DNA from: Saprospiraceae bacterium
GTDB taxonomy: Bacteria; Bacteroidota; Bacteroidia; Chitinophagales; Saprospiraceae
Length of the DNA stretch: 64,000 nt
NCBI GenBank assembly: GCA_016718205.1
Contig: JADKEB010000034.1
Location: 186,001-250,000 of the forward strand
Direction: 5' to 3'
The notes below the pieces were generated by a model. It was not told where the DNA came from and did not search any database. It saw only the letters and a program-made list of their open reading frames with translations. Position 1 is the stretch's first letter. Each line of letters begins with the position of its first letter. The translations under genes and the position numbers were made by a program. Positions 18,459 to 27,697 of the stretch are shown here, piece after piece.

Positions 18459-20498
18459 GTGGATAAATCAATTACACTCAGATCAGCAGATAATATCAGA
18501 ATACTTTCTGCCGCCATGGTTGAAAAAGCCGCTTCCGGTCACCCCGGTGGTGCAATGGGTGGCGCAGATTTTATCAATATCCTATACAGTGAATTTTTAA
18601 GGTTTGATCCTGATGATTGTGCATGGCCTTTCAGAGACAGATTTTTTCTTGATCCCGGACATATGTCTGCTATGCTGTATTCTCAGCTTACCTTGTGCAG
18701 GTTGATGAGCTTAGATGATATCAAAAATTTCAGACAGTGGAAAAGCCCTACACCCGGTCACCCGGAACTGGATATACAAAGAGGAATAGAAAATACATCC
18801 GGACCACTGGGGCAAGGTCATGCTTTCGGAGCTGGAGCCGCTATTGCAGAAAGGTTTCTTGTCGAAAGATTTGGTCCATGGATGAGCCATCGTACATACA
18901 TATACATATCCGATGGAGGTATCCAGGAAGAAATATCTCAGGGCGTCGGAAGGATAGCGGGTTACCTTGGACTGGGGAATATCATCATGTTTTATGATGC
19001 CAATGATGTGCAGCTATCTACCAAAGTAGGAGAAGTAACATCTGAAGATACTGCCAAAAAATATGAAAGCTGGCACTGGCACGTCGTCACGATAGATGGC
19101 AATGATGAAGCACAGATCAGAGAAGCCATCAAGGTCTGCCAGAGCGAAACTTCAAAACCTTCATTGATCATCGGACGCACAGTCATGGGCAAAGGAGCTG
19201 TCAAAGAAGATGGTACATCACATGAAGGTATGGTGGAAACTCATGGAAAGCCTTTAGGTAAATCCAAAGCTTCATTTGCTAAAACCATCGAAAATCTTGG
19301 TGGAGACCCGGCAAATCCTTTTGCGATTTTTCCTGAAGTATCGGATCATTATAAAAAAGTATTGGATCATAAAAGAAAGGAAGTTAAGGAATTTAGATCA
19401 ATTTCCGACAAATGGTCATCTGAGCACCCAGAAGCTGCGACTACTTTAAATCAATACCTTTCCGGCACCTTACCGAATCTAGATTTTAGTGCCATAGAAC
19501 TGGCTCCCAACGATGCTACCAGAAATGCTTCATCCAGAGTGCTGGCTTATCTTGCTGAAAAAGTAGGCAATATGATCGTTGCGTCTGCAGATTTGTCCAA
19601 TAGTGATATGACCGACGGATTTCTGAAAAAAACAAAAGCTTTTACAAACGGAGATTTTTCAGGCGCATTCCTGCAGGCAGGAGTATCAGAACTAACTATG
19701 GCGGCTCTTAGCACGGGAATGGCCTTACATGGTGGCGTGATACCGGTTTGTGCCACTTTTTTTGCCTTTTCTGACTATATGAAACCTGTATTGAGGGTAG
19801 CAGCACTGATGGAGCAACCAGTCAGATTTATATGGACGCACGATGCATTCCGTGTAGGTGAAGATGGACCTACACACCAGCCCATCGAACAGGAAGCACA
19901 GCTGAGACTTTTAGAAAAGCTATATAACCATTCAGGAAAACCATCTTTTGTTGCATTAAGGCCTGCTGATAGCGCAGAGACTGTAAGCGCATGGGAGCTG
20001 ATGTTGTCTACAAAAAACAGACCTTCAGGATTAATTCTTTCCAGACAAAATATAAAAGATATTCCTGCTTTAGAATCTGACAGGTTGTCAGAAAGCCGAC
20101 AGATCAAAAAAGGTGCATATGTGGTCTATGCCACCAGTGATGATTGTGATATCACCCTTTTAGCCAATGGTTCCGAAGTTGCTACGCTCATAGAAGCTGC
20201 GCCTATGCTCGAACAGATTCAAAGGCTTAGAGTCAGAGTGGTTTCTGTACCTTCTGAAGGTATTTTCAGGACCCAGCCCACACATTATCAGCATTCAGTA
20301 TTACCGGATGATGCTCCGGTATTTGGATTGACCGCTGGATTGCCAGTAACATTGGAAGGTCTGATAAAGGATAACGGAATGGTATTCGGAATGACCCATT
20401 TTGGCTATTCTGCTCCATATCCCGTATTGGATGAAAAATTTGGCTTTACACCCCAAAATGTGGTAGAGCAGGTCAAAAAACTCCTTGCAGATCAATAA
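18459..20498 (+). CDS. tkt: Transketolase
   Basis: A full-length 679-residue thiamine-diphosphate enzyme. The N-terminal domain has SGHPGGAMGGAD, then YISDGGIQEEISQG in place of the usual GDG-type motif, and the central domain has the EDGPTHQP motif. It transfers two-carbon units between sugar phosphates in the non-oxidative pentose phosphate pathway. No ATG fits the frame start; GTG at 18459 is used because the homology-like sequence (ITLRSADNIRILSAAMVEKA) follows at once. Its stop codon abuts a 105-bp mobile element. Confidence 0.93.
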   Translation: MDKSITLRSADNIRILSAAMVEKAASGHPGGAMGGADFINILYSEFLRFDPDDCAWPFRDRFFLDPGHMSAMLYSQLTLCRLMSLDDIKNFRQWKSPTPGHPELDIQRGIENTSGPLGQGHAFGAGAAIAERFLVERFGPWMSHRTYIYISDGGIQEEISQGVGRIAGYLGLGNIIMFYDANDVQLSTKVGEVTSEDTAKKYESWHWHVVTIDGNDEAQIREAIKVCQSETSKPSLIIGRTVMGKGAVKEDGTSHEGMVETHGKPLGKSKASFAKTIENLGGDPANPFAIFPEVSDHYKKVLDHKRKEVKEFRSISDKWSSEHPEAATTLNQYLSGTLPNLDFSAIELAPNDATRNASSRVLAYLAEKVGNMIVASADLSNSDMTDGFLKKTKAFTNGDFSGAFLQAGVSELTMAALSTGMALHGGVIPVCATFFAFSDYMKPVLRVAALMEQPVRFIWTHDAFRVGEDGPTHQPIEQEAQLRLLEKLYNHSGKPSFVALRPADSAETVSAWELMLSTKNRPSGLILSRQNIKDIPALESDRLSESRQIKKGAYVVYATSDDCDITLLANGSEVATLIEAAPMLEQIQRLRVRVVSVPSEGIFRTQPTHYQHSVLPDDAPVFGLTAGLPVTLEGLIKDNGMVFGMTHFGYSAPYPVLDEKFGFTPQNVVEQVKKLLADQ

Positions 20499-20618
20499 AA
20501 ATCAGGGGTGTATCCCAAAATTGCACTTTAACAAAAATTCCTTTTGTTTTATCCCTATAGGGAGACAAAAGGCATTTTATAAGATTTGAATGAAAAAATG
20601 GGATACACCCAAAATCAG
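20498..20618. mobile_element. 105-bp MITE with ISKra4-type ends (20506-20610)
   Basis: It begins GGGTGTATCCCAAAA at 20506 and ends AAAAAATGGGATACACCC at 20610, with an exact 8-bp direct repeat AAAATCAG on both sides (20498-20505, 20611-20618). Inside is a hairpin (CCTTTTGT ... ACAAAAGG). The ends equal those of the insertion sequence at 5933-7228, so it is probably mobilised by that transposase. It sits between the convergent tkt and murQ genes; the right duplication contains the murQ stop codon. Confidence 0.85.
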
Positions 20619-21430
20619 TTTGTATCATTCAAAAAAGCATCGACGGCTTTTCTGACAGATCCTTTTTCAAGAAGCAGTGCTTTTGCTTGTTCGTAGGTTT
20701 GGCCGGTTTTTTCCATGACCATCTTTACACCTCGATCTAACAACTTATCATTGCTGAGTTGCATGTCCACCATACGATTGTCTCTGACGCGTCCGAGTTT
20801 TATCATCACACTAGTACTGATCATGTTGAGCACCAGTTTTTGAGCGGTGCCTGATTTCATGCGGGTACTGCCAGTTACATATTCAGGGCCAACTACCACT
20901 TCTATTGGATAATTGGCGACCAACGAAACAGGAGCTCCCGGATTACAAGAGATACTCCCTGTGATGATGCCGTGCTCATTAGCGGTTTTTAGACCATTGA
21001 TCACATACGGAGTTGTCCCTGATGCGGCAATACCTACTAAAACATCATTGTGGTCAATACGATATTCTCCGAGGTCCTTCCAGGCTTGTTGTGGATCATC
21101 TTCTGCACTTTCAACCGAATTTCTAAGGGCAGTATCCCCGCCTGCTATCAATCCAATGACCCAATCTTTAGGTACACCGTATGTAGGAGGACATTCGGAA
21201 GCATCCAGCACTCCCAATCGGCCACTTGTTCCTGCACCTATGTAAAACAACCTGCCACCATTTTTCATTTTATCATAAATAGCATCAGTAAGCGGTGCGA
21301 TCTGATGCATGGATTTCTGTACCGCTAATGATACTTTTTGATCTTCAGTATTGATATCTGATAGCAATTCCAAAGTGGATTTTTGCTCAAGATGCCTGTA
21401 AATTGACGGAGATTCTGTGATCCTTTCCAT
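20615..21430 (-). CDS. murQ: N-acetylmuramic acid 6-phosphate etherase
   Basis: A 271-residue SIS-fold enzyme beginning ERITESPSIYRHLEQKST. The sugar-phosphate site is clear in FYIGAGTSGRLGVLDASECP and GIAASGTTPYV; TGSTRMKSGTAQKLVLNMIS is the family signature. It cleaves the lactyl ether of MurNAc-6-phosphate to GlcNAc-6-phosphate and lactate in cell-wall recycling. The start lies five bases after the stop of the SSS transporter gene, so the two form an operon in which the transporter probably brings in the amino sugar. No MurNAc kinase is present next to them. Confidence 0.95.
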   Translation of the reverse strand: MERITESPSIYRHLEQKSTLELLSDINTEDQKVSLAVQKSMHQIAPLTDAIYDKMKNGGRLFYIGAGTSGRLGVLDASECPPTYGVPKDWVIGLIAGGDTALRNSVESAEDDPQQAWKDLGEYRIDHNDVLVGIAASGTTPYVINGLKTANEHGIITGSISCNPGAPVSLVANYPIEVVVGPEYVTGSTRMKSGTAQKLVLNMISTSVMIKLGRVRDNRMVDMQLSNDKLLDRGVKMVMEKTGQTYEQAKALLLEKGSVRKAVDAFLNDTN

Positions 21431-21435
21431 TTCTT

Positions 21436-22956
21436 TTAGTTTGATTTTTTATCTGATACCAGCCACAGTCCCAGGAAAGTGATGATACCATTGAGTATGA
21501 GAATTTCTATTCCTATCTTATATCCTGAAAAAATTGACTCAGAATATTGAGTAATAGTTGCGGTGGTCTCTGGACTTAACGCCAGCTTTTTGGCAAACCA
21601 CTCTGCATTATTGATCAAATCAAGTATAAATATGATAATCGGAGATGCCAGACATACCCATAATGATTTTCTATCGTTCAGTACTCTTTTTGTAAAAATG
21701 CCAAAAGTAAATAATCCCAACAGAGGGCCATACGTATATCCGGCAAGCTTGAGTATCACATCTATAATAGATTTATCATCGATCCACTTAAATATCAGAA
21801 CACACAGAAAAAACAATACTGTAAAACTAAGGTGCACCGTGAGACGTGTTTTCTTTTTTGCCTTGTCCGTACTTATAGCATCTTTTTGCATTCCCAATAT
21901 ATCGATACAGAAGGATGATGTCATAGCGGTCAATGCTCCATCAGCACTTGGAAACAAGGCAGATACCAGTCCAATAATAAAAATTACTCCAATGGCAGGT
22001 GCAAGATATCCACCCAATGCTATAGATGGAAATATATCATCGCCTTTGGCAGCGATGTTGTTTTGTGCAGCATAAAGATATAAAAGACCACCAAGTATTA
22101 AAAACAGCATATTGACTACAAGCAAAACCGTAGCCAGTGTGAGCACGTTTTTTTGAGACCCTCCCAGTGTTTTGACGCTGATATTTTTTTGCATCATTTC
22201 CTGATCAAGTCCTGTCATGGCGATAGTGATAAATGCACCTCCAAGGATCTGTTTCAGAAAAAATCCTGAAGAATTGACATCCATATTAAAGATGTTCGTA
22301 AAACCACCATCCGTTAAAGCTGAAAAAGTTTGTCCTATAGAATAATCCATCTTATTCATAATGGCAAAAATACAAACCACAAGGCCCAACAACATAAAAG
22401 TTGTCTGCAGTGTATCTGTATAGACGATGGTCTTCACTCCGCCCTCAAATGTATAAAGCAATATCAAGAGCAACATCACAAAAGCTGTCAGAATAAAGGG
22501 AACTCCCATTGCATCTAAGATAAAAATCTGCAAAATATTTACAACTAAATACATACGGGCGGTAGCTCCCAAAGTCCTGGAAACAATAAAAAACAAAGCA
22601 CCTGTTTTGTAAGAAACCGGTCCAAACCGCTCCTCCAGAAACCGGTAAATAGATGTGAGATTCATTCTGTAATACAACGGCAGCAATATAAAAGCGATAG
22701 CAAAATACCCAATAAAATACCCCAAAACTACCTGATAGTAACCGAACCCTGCTGTGCCTACAGTACCCGGTACGCTTACGAAAGTGACACCGCTGAGAGA
22801 AGTTCCCACCATACCAAATGCCACCAATAGCCAATTGCTGTTGCGATTTCCTATGAAAAAAGATTCATTATCAGAGTTCTTGGAGGTGTACCACGCTACC
22901 GCCAGCAGCAAAAGGAAATATCCAAATACAAAAGAAAAAAGCATGAAAGGTGACAT
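21436..22956 (-). CDS. Sodium:solute symporter (SSS family), probable amino-sugar importer
   Basis: A membrane protein of about 505 residues with some 13 hydrophobic helices. The SSS signature is seen near the start: FFIGNRNSNWLLVAFGMVG and GTSLSGVTFVSVPGTVG, then YRFLEERFG. SSS proteins import sugars, sialic acids or other solutes with sodium. Tight coupling to murQ suggests MurNAc or an anhydro-muropeptide sugar as cargo; this is inference from context. The ATG at 22956 (MSPFMLFSF) is preferred over one six codons upstream because the hydrophobic helix follows directly. Confidence 0.9.
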   Translation of the reverse strand: MSPFMLFSFVFGYFLLLLAVAWYTSKNSDNESFFIGNRNSNWLLVAFGMVGTSLSGVTFVSVPGTVGTAGFGYYQVVLGYFIGYFAIAFILLPLYYRMNLTSIYRFLEERFGPVSYKTGALFFIVSRTLGATARMYLVVNILQIFILDAMGVPFILTAFVMLLLILLYTFEGGVKTIVYTDTLQTTFMLLGLVVCIFAIMNKMDYSIGQTFSALTDGGFTNIFNMDVNSSGFFLKQILGGAFITIAMTGLDQEMMQKNISVKTLGGSQKNVLTLATVLLVVNMLFLILGGLLYLYAAQNNIAAKGDDIFPSIALGGYLAPAIGVIFIIGLVSALFPSADGALTAMTSSFCIDILGMQKDAISTDKAKKKTRLTVHLSFTVLFFLCVLIFKWIDDKSIIDVILKLAGYTYGPLLGLFTFGIFTKRVLNDRKSLWVCLASPIIIFILDLINNAEWFAKKLALSPETTATITQYSESIFSGYKIGIEILILNGIITFLGLWLVSDKKSN

Positions 22957-23192
22957 AAAAAATATTTTAATCAAATTGCGGTTAAAGATAAGTTTTAATC
23001 ACAGTTTCCGGACATCATACAATAAAAATTATTTATCATCTGTGGCCATTCATTGAAAAATATAATATTTTAGTCCATTTGACACATTCAGTCTGAACCA
23101 ACATCTTCCTGATTTTGATCGGTAAAATAAGAAAAAATACGCGCAGTCCTTATGTCGTTTCTACTCAACATAAAAAATCGCTACAAAATCAA

Positions 23193-23360
23193 CCTAAGAC
23201 TCTGTTAAAAAATATCTGATACATTTTGTCTCGTTCTTTTGCTCTTTTTCTGCGTTGTAAAATCGTTAAATAGCTAAGGCTATTCGCCTCATTTACGCCT
23301 TGAAAAAGAACAAATTAACTTCGCCAATTCTGCACCATTTATTTATTAACAGAGCCTAAG
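23193..23360. mobile_element. About 155-bp MITE with CTCTGTTAA ends, inserted at the end of tdk
   Basis: Inverted ends CTCTGTTAA (23200-23208) and TTAACAGAG (23346-23354) enclose a palindromic core. The sequence CCTAAG stands on both sides (23193-23198 and 23355-23360) as a 6-bp target duplication. Removing the element restores a tdk reading frame ending ...NLRLG followed by TGA. Confidence 0.7.
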
Positions 23361-23941
23361 CGAAGATTGAGGATATTTCCCATTTCATAACATACTCTGC
23401 ATCGGGGTTCATAATGGTCTTTTTCGCCAAGCAATACCGTATCCTGCTCATTGCTGAGCCTGTAAGAGTGGGTAGCAAGGTTTCCGCAGTGAGGACAGAT
23501 GGCATGTACCTTTGTGATATACTCAGCTACAGCGAGAAGGGATGGGATGGGACCAAACGGCCTGCCTTTAAAGTCCATATCCAATCCGGCGATGATGACT
23601 CTAACGCCTTTTATCGCCAGTTTTTGACACACTTCAGTTAAGTTTTCGTCAAAAAACTGTGCTTCATCTATCCCTATCACATTTACATCCCTTATGTGGT
23701 CAAAAATTTCAACACTGGTTTTTACAGGAATAGAATCCACAGCGTTTTCATCATGTGAAACCACTTTTATTATATCATATCTTGTATCTTTTGATGGCTT
23801 GAATATTTGAACTTTCTGATTGGCTATTTTTGCTCTCTTCAGCCTTCTGATCAGCTCTTCCGTCTTTCCCGAAAACATAGAGCCACAAATGACTTCAATC
23901 CATCCGCTACGCTGACCCCTGAAACTTGGCTCCAAAAACAT
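23339..23941 (-). CDS. tdk: Thymidine kinase
   Basis: The protein has P-loop GSMFSGKTEELIRRLKRA, the Mg2+/lasso region VIGIDEAQFFDE, and a zinc site made by CPHCG plus RCRVCYE, all typical of type II (TK1-like) thymidine kinases. It phosphorylates thymidine for DNA synthesis by salvage. I place the start at the ATG at 23941 (MFLEPSFRGQRSG), twelve codons inside the longest frame. The last four residues (SVNK) and stop codon come from an inserted MITE; without it the protein would have ended at glycine. Confidence 0.93.
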   Translation of the reverse strand: MFLEPSFRGQRSGWIEVICGSMFSGKTEELIRRLKRAKIANQKVQIFKPSKDTRYDIIKVVSHDENAVDSIPVKTSVEIFDHIRDVNVIGIDEAQFFDENLTEVCQKLAIKGVRVIIAGLDMDFKGRPFGPIPSLLAVAEYITKVHAICPHCGNLATHSYRLSNEQDTVLLGEKDHYEPRCRVCYEMGNILNLRLGSVNK

Positions 23942-24028
23942 ATTACTCAATTTGCCACAAAGTAAAAAATTATTCAAGAGATTCAGAAGATGTTTAGTTT
24001 ATATATTTTATTGGAGAGGACAGGTCAC

Positions 24029-24152
24029 TTATTAAATTAAGTTGTGAGATGTTTTTGAATAGATCAAGGCAAAAAATGTAGCTGAACTGGGTAGTTCAGC
24101 GAGGCTTTTTAACGAAGAGATATACAAAAAGAGCCACAAATTATTTAATTAT
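24029..24152. repeat. About 120-bp imperfect palindrome
   Basis: The centre is a perfect hairpin GCTGAACT-GGGT-AGTTCAGC (24081-24100), and imperfect symmetry extends outward to TATTAAATTAAGTTGTG on the left and CCACAAATTATTTAATTA on the right. It lies in the 460-base gap upstream of the gene at 24405, where I see no gene. It could be a MITE, a REP-like element, or a terminator for transcripts from either side. Confidence 0.45.
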
Positions 24153-24404
24153 TTATCTGGACAGAGCACAAGCTTAGGGTATGCTTAGATATTCATGCTA
24201 AAAGCAAATAAAACATACTCTTAAAAGGTTGTACAACACTTTTAAAATCATAATATACGTTTGATGATAAGTAAGCACATGTTTAATTTTTCTTGTCAGG
24301 ACCAAATGGTATGAAATTTTAAGTCTGGTCCAATAATGTAAATAGAAGAAATCAATTTGGTACAATTTTTGTACATATTAAATAAATTTATAATATATCG
24401 TCAA

Positions 24405-25082
24405 ATGAATATTCAGGTTTTTAACAAAAAGCTTCAAAAAATTGCTGCATTGACTGACAGTGTATCTTCTGAAAGTACTCTATCTACATTAGAAAGAGAC
24501 TTGCTCTTAGGGTATATCAGAGAGCTTTACGATATTGCTCTGGACGACAAACATGCACAGATAAAACCTGTAGTTAAAGTCATTCAGGAAGAAGTGGTCT
24601 TACCTACGCCGGCAGAAGAAAAACTTGTACATCATCCACAGGTTTCAGTAGCTCCACCTGTTGAAATTCAACAGATTGAAGCAGCACCAAAACCAGTAAT
24701 CGCCGAAGTAAAAATCCCCGAGCCTGCTGAAGTACCCGATAAGATTCCTGTAGTGTTGTCTCCAAATAGTGATGATGCTGCAGCTGAAATCTTTACAGAT
24801 GAAAGGATCACAGACTTGTCAGATAAACTTAGCTTATCTGCTATTGCAGACCTTACCAAGTCTATGGGTATCAATGAGAGAATTTTTACCCAACAGGAGT
24901 TATTCGGAAATGATCAGTCAGCTTTTAATGAAATCATGGGCACGCTCAATCAGTTCAAAAGCTTTGAAGATGCAAAACAATTTCTGACCGATCATGTTAT
25001 GTACAAATATGGATGGACTGCTGAAAATAAGGTCAAAAAAGCGGCTACTTTTGTTCGCCATATCAAGAGAAAATATATTTGA
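24405..25082 (+). CDS. Conserved Bacteroidota hypothetical protein
   Basis: A protein of 225 residues from the ATG at 24405 (MNIQVFNKKLQKI). An N-terminal helical part is followed by a Pro/Val/Glu-rich linker (about residues 65-125) and a C-terminal helical domain (LSAIADLTKSMGINERIFTQQELF, FEDAKQFLTDHVMYKYGW, FVRHIKRKYI). I remember this C-terminal pattern in many Bacteroidota as an uncharacterised protein. There is no signal peptide. It overlaps the start of the rhomboid gene by four bases, so the pair is coexpressed; no function is known. Confidence 0.7.
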   Translation: MNIQVFNKKLQKIAALTDSVSSESTLSTLERDLLLGYIRELYDIALDDKHAQIKPVVKVIQEEVVLPTPAEEKLVHHPQVSVAPPVEIQQIEAAPKPVIAEVKIPEPAEVPDKIPVVLSPNSDDAAAEIFTDERITDLSDKLSLSAIADLTKSMGINERIFTQQELFGNDQSAFNEIMGTLNQFKSFEDAKQFLTDHVMYKYGWTAENKVKKAATFVRHIKRKYI

Positions 25083-25804
25083 TGCATCAAGACTATAAGA
25101 AATTCCTGAATTCAATATTGATTCCATTGGTGTTAGTATTGATTTTATGGTCTGTAAAACTGTTTGAAGTCATTTCTGGTATAAGGCTTTATTTTTTTGG
25201 TGTTTACCCCAGAGAGTGGTCGGGTTTCTTAGGTATATTTACTTCCCCATTTGTGCATGGTACATGGGGTCACCTGGCCTCCAATACATTACCATTACTC
25301 ATCTTGACATCTATCATGGCATTATTTTACAGAAAGGCATTTTTAAAAAGCCTTGTGATGATCATGTTGGGAGAAGGCATATTGGTGTGGCTATTTGCCA
25401 GACCATCATATCATATCGGTGCCAGTGGTGTAGTATATGGATTGATTGCTTTTGTTTTCTGGACGGGTATATTTAAGAAAAACACAAAATCTGTAGTGCT
25501 TTCGCTGATTGTCCTGGTTTTATATGCAGGTAGCGTAGAAAGTATCTTTCCGGGTGTGGAAAAAAATATCTCGTGGGAAAGCCATTTATTTGGGGCAATA
25601 GTAGGGCTTATTACTGCCTTTCTGCTCAAAAGTGTGGTAGAAGAAGATGAGAAGCAGTTTCACGAATCACCCTGGTCAGACGATCCGTCTTCAAAAAGTT
25701 ATTTTCTCCCCAGAGATATCTTTGAAAAAACAAAAATCGAACGCTATTATGAGTCCCTTTTAAGAGAAAGTAATGACTTGAATGCGGGCAACAAAGATTT
25801 GTGA
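25079..25804 (+). CDS. Rhomboid family intramembrane serine protease
   Basis: A 241-residue membrane protein with six or so helices. Rhomboid motifs are present: HGTWGHLASNTLPLL in the second helix, the serine nucleophile in GASGVVYG, and the catalytic histidine in ESHLFGAIVG. It should cleave membrane-spanning substrates within the bilayer; the substrate is unknown. A charged cytoplasmic tail of about 50 residues follows. The gene overlaps its upstream neighbour by four bases. Confidence 0.9.
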   Translation: MMHQDYKKFLNSILIPLVLVLILWSVKLFEVISGIRLYFFGVYPREWSGFLGIFTSPFVHGTWGHLASNTLPLLILTSIMALFYRKAFLKSLVMIMLGEGILVWLFARPSYHIGASGVVYGLIAFVFWTGIFKKNTKSVVLSLIVLVLYAGSVESIFPGVEKNISWESHLFGAIVGLITAFLLKSVVEEDEKQFHESPWSDDPSSKSYFLPRDIFEKTKIERYYESLLRESNDLNAGNKDL

Positions 25805-25951
25805 AAGCCGTTTGACCACAACGAATACACTATATAGATAGTAAAGGCAATGAGTCTAAATAGTTGACTACCAATCTTATAACACCTATAAGTAATTTTT
25901 GAAAGTTGTAACGATTTTGCAAAATTGATCAAAGGATGGGCATTGTAAGGC

Positions 25952-25959
25952 TATCTTTA
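25952..25959 (+). promoter_or_regulatory. Weak candidate -7 box for the ilv operon
   Basis: TATCTTTA differs by one base from TAnnTTTG, lies 43 bases before the ilvD ATG, and has TTG 24 bases upstream. No leader peptide or T-box was seen. Confidence 0.3.
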
Positions 25960-26002
25960 CACTCCAAAATAAGAAATACTTAAAAAAACCATTTACCGCT
26001 TT

Positions 26003-27667
26003 ATGCTTAATAAATTCAGCAAACATGTAACTCAGGACCCTACACAACCGGCAGCGCAGGCTATGCTTCATGCTATCGGTCTTACTGTAGAAGACCTGAA
26101 GAAGCCGCAGATAGGTATTGCCAGTACCGGTTGGGATGGTAATCCATGCAATATGCATCTCAATGATCTGGCAAAAGACATTAAAAAAAGTGTCAACGAG
26201 ACCGATTTGATAGGTCTCATATTTCATACTATAGGTGTGAGTGATGGTATTTCTATGGGAACTGCAGGGATGCGTTTTTCACTGCCATCCAGAGACATTA
26301 TAGCTGACTCAATAGAGACTGTAGTATCCGCACAGTGGTATGACGGACTGATCGCAGTGGTAGGATGTGATAAAAATATGCCTGGTGCATTGATGGCACT
26401 CGGAAGACTCAACAGACCTGGTATACTTGTGTATGGAGGTACCATAGCTCCGGGATGTCATGCAGGTAAAAATCTGGATATTGTATCTGCATTTGAAGCA
26501 TTGGGTCAAAAACTGAGTGGTGAAATAAATCAGGAAACTTTTGAACAAGTGGTTCTGAAAGCTTGCCCGGGTCCGGGTGCCTGTGGTGGTATGTACACTG
26601 CCAATACCATGGCAGCTGCTATAGAAGCACTGGGCATGTCACTACCATATGGCTCTTCCAATCCTGCCATCAGTAAAAATAAAACAGACGAATGTGCGCA
26701 TCTCGGAAAAGCCATCAGGCATTTGCTGGAGATAGACCTGAAACCCCGTGATATTGTCAATATAAAGTCCATAGAAAATGCCGTAAGACTGATCACAGTT
26801 CTTGGTGGTAGTACCAATGCTGTGTTGCACCTGGTGGCCATAGCTCATGCTTATGAAATTCCGTTCAGTATAGATGATTTTCAAAGATGGAGCAATGACA
26901 CACCCTTCCTTGCTGATCTGAAACCAAGTGGCAAATATGTCATGCAGGATCTGCACAATGTAGGTGGCATACCAGGTGTAATGAAAATGATGCTTCAGGA
27001 AGGTATGATGGATGGTTCGCAAATGACCGTCACAGGAAATAGTATCGCTGAAAATCTTGAAAAAGTACAGCCTTTGGGTAGTGAACAATCTATAATATTT
27101 CCTGTATCACAACCAGTCAAACCTACTGGTCATATCCAGATTTTATATGGTAATCTGGCTTCTCAAGGATCTGTGGCAAAAATCACCGGAAAAGAAGGAG
27201 AAATATTCACAGGTACAGCCAAAGTGTATGACTCCGAAGAAGCAGCGAACAGAGGTATCCAAAACAAGGAAATCACTGAAGGGAATGTCATTGTGATAAG
27301 ATATTGCGGTCCTAAAGGCGGACCGGGTATGCCCGAGATGCTCAAACCCACCTCTCTGATCATGGGAGCAGGCTTAGGTAAAACTGTAGCCTTGATTACT
27401 GACGGCCGTTTTTCTGGCGGCACACATGGGTTTGTTGTGGGACATATCACTCCGGAAGCATATGATGGAGGCAATATCGCATTGATTCAAGATGGAGATA
27501 TTATCACAATTGACGCCGTGAGCAACATCCTTTCTGCTGACGTTTCAGAAGTAGAATTTGCATCCAGAAGAGCAGCATGGCAAAAACCTGGCGCAGTTTT
27601 AAAAGGATTTCTTAAAAAATACAGACAAACTGTTGCTTCAGCCAGTGATGGTTGTATCACTTGTTGA
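26003..27667 (+). CDS. ilvD: Dihydroxy-acid dehydratase
   Basis: A 554-residue enzyme with the iron-sulfur cysteines in GCDKNMPGALMAL and CPGPGACGGMYTANTM and the C-terminal GRFSGGTHGFVVGH. It dehydrates 2,3-dihydroxy acids to 2-keto acids, the third common step of isoleucine and valine synthesis. It is first in a run ilvD-ilvB-ilvN-ilvC with short gaps (30, 19 and 77 bases), so all four are likely one transcript ending at the hairpin at 31128. Confidence 0.96.
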   Translation: MLNKFSKHVTQDPTQPAAQAMLHAIGLTVEDLKKPQIGIASTGWDGNPCNMHLNDLAKDIKKSVNETDLIGLIFHTIGVSDGISMGTAGMRFSLPSRDIIADSIETVVSAQWYDGLIAVVGCDKNMPGALMALGRLNRPGILVYGGTIAPGCHAGKNLDIVSAFEALGQKLSGEINQETFEQVVLKACPGPGACGGMYTANTMAAAIEALGMSLPYGSSNPAISKNKTDECAHLGKAIRHLLEIDLKPRDIVNIKSIENAVRLITVLGGSTNAVLHLVAIAHAYEIPFSIDDFQRWSNDTPFLADLKPSGKYVMQDLHNVGGIPGVMKMMLQEGMMDGSQMTVTGNSIAENLEKVQPLGSEQSIIFPVSQPVKPTGHIQILYGNLASQGSVAKITGKEGEIFTGTAKVYDSEEAANRGIQNKEITEGNVIVIRYCGPKGGPGMPEMLKPTSLIMGAGLGKTVALITDGRFSGGTHGFVVGHITPEAYDGGNIALIQDGDIITIDAVSNILSADVSEVEFASRRAAWQKPGAVLKGFLKKYRQTVASASDGCITC

Positions 27668-27697
27668 TTTATTTATCTCCATAAATTTATTATTCCT

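Noticed and set aside
25805..26002. Riboswitch, T-box or attenuator before ilvD
   Set aside because: No leader peptide rich in Ile/Val/Leu, no specifier-like hairpins and no terminator stem were found.
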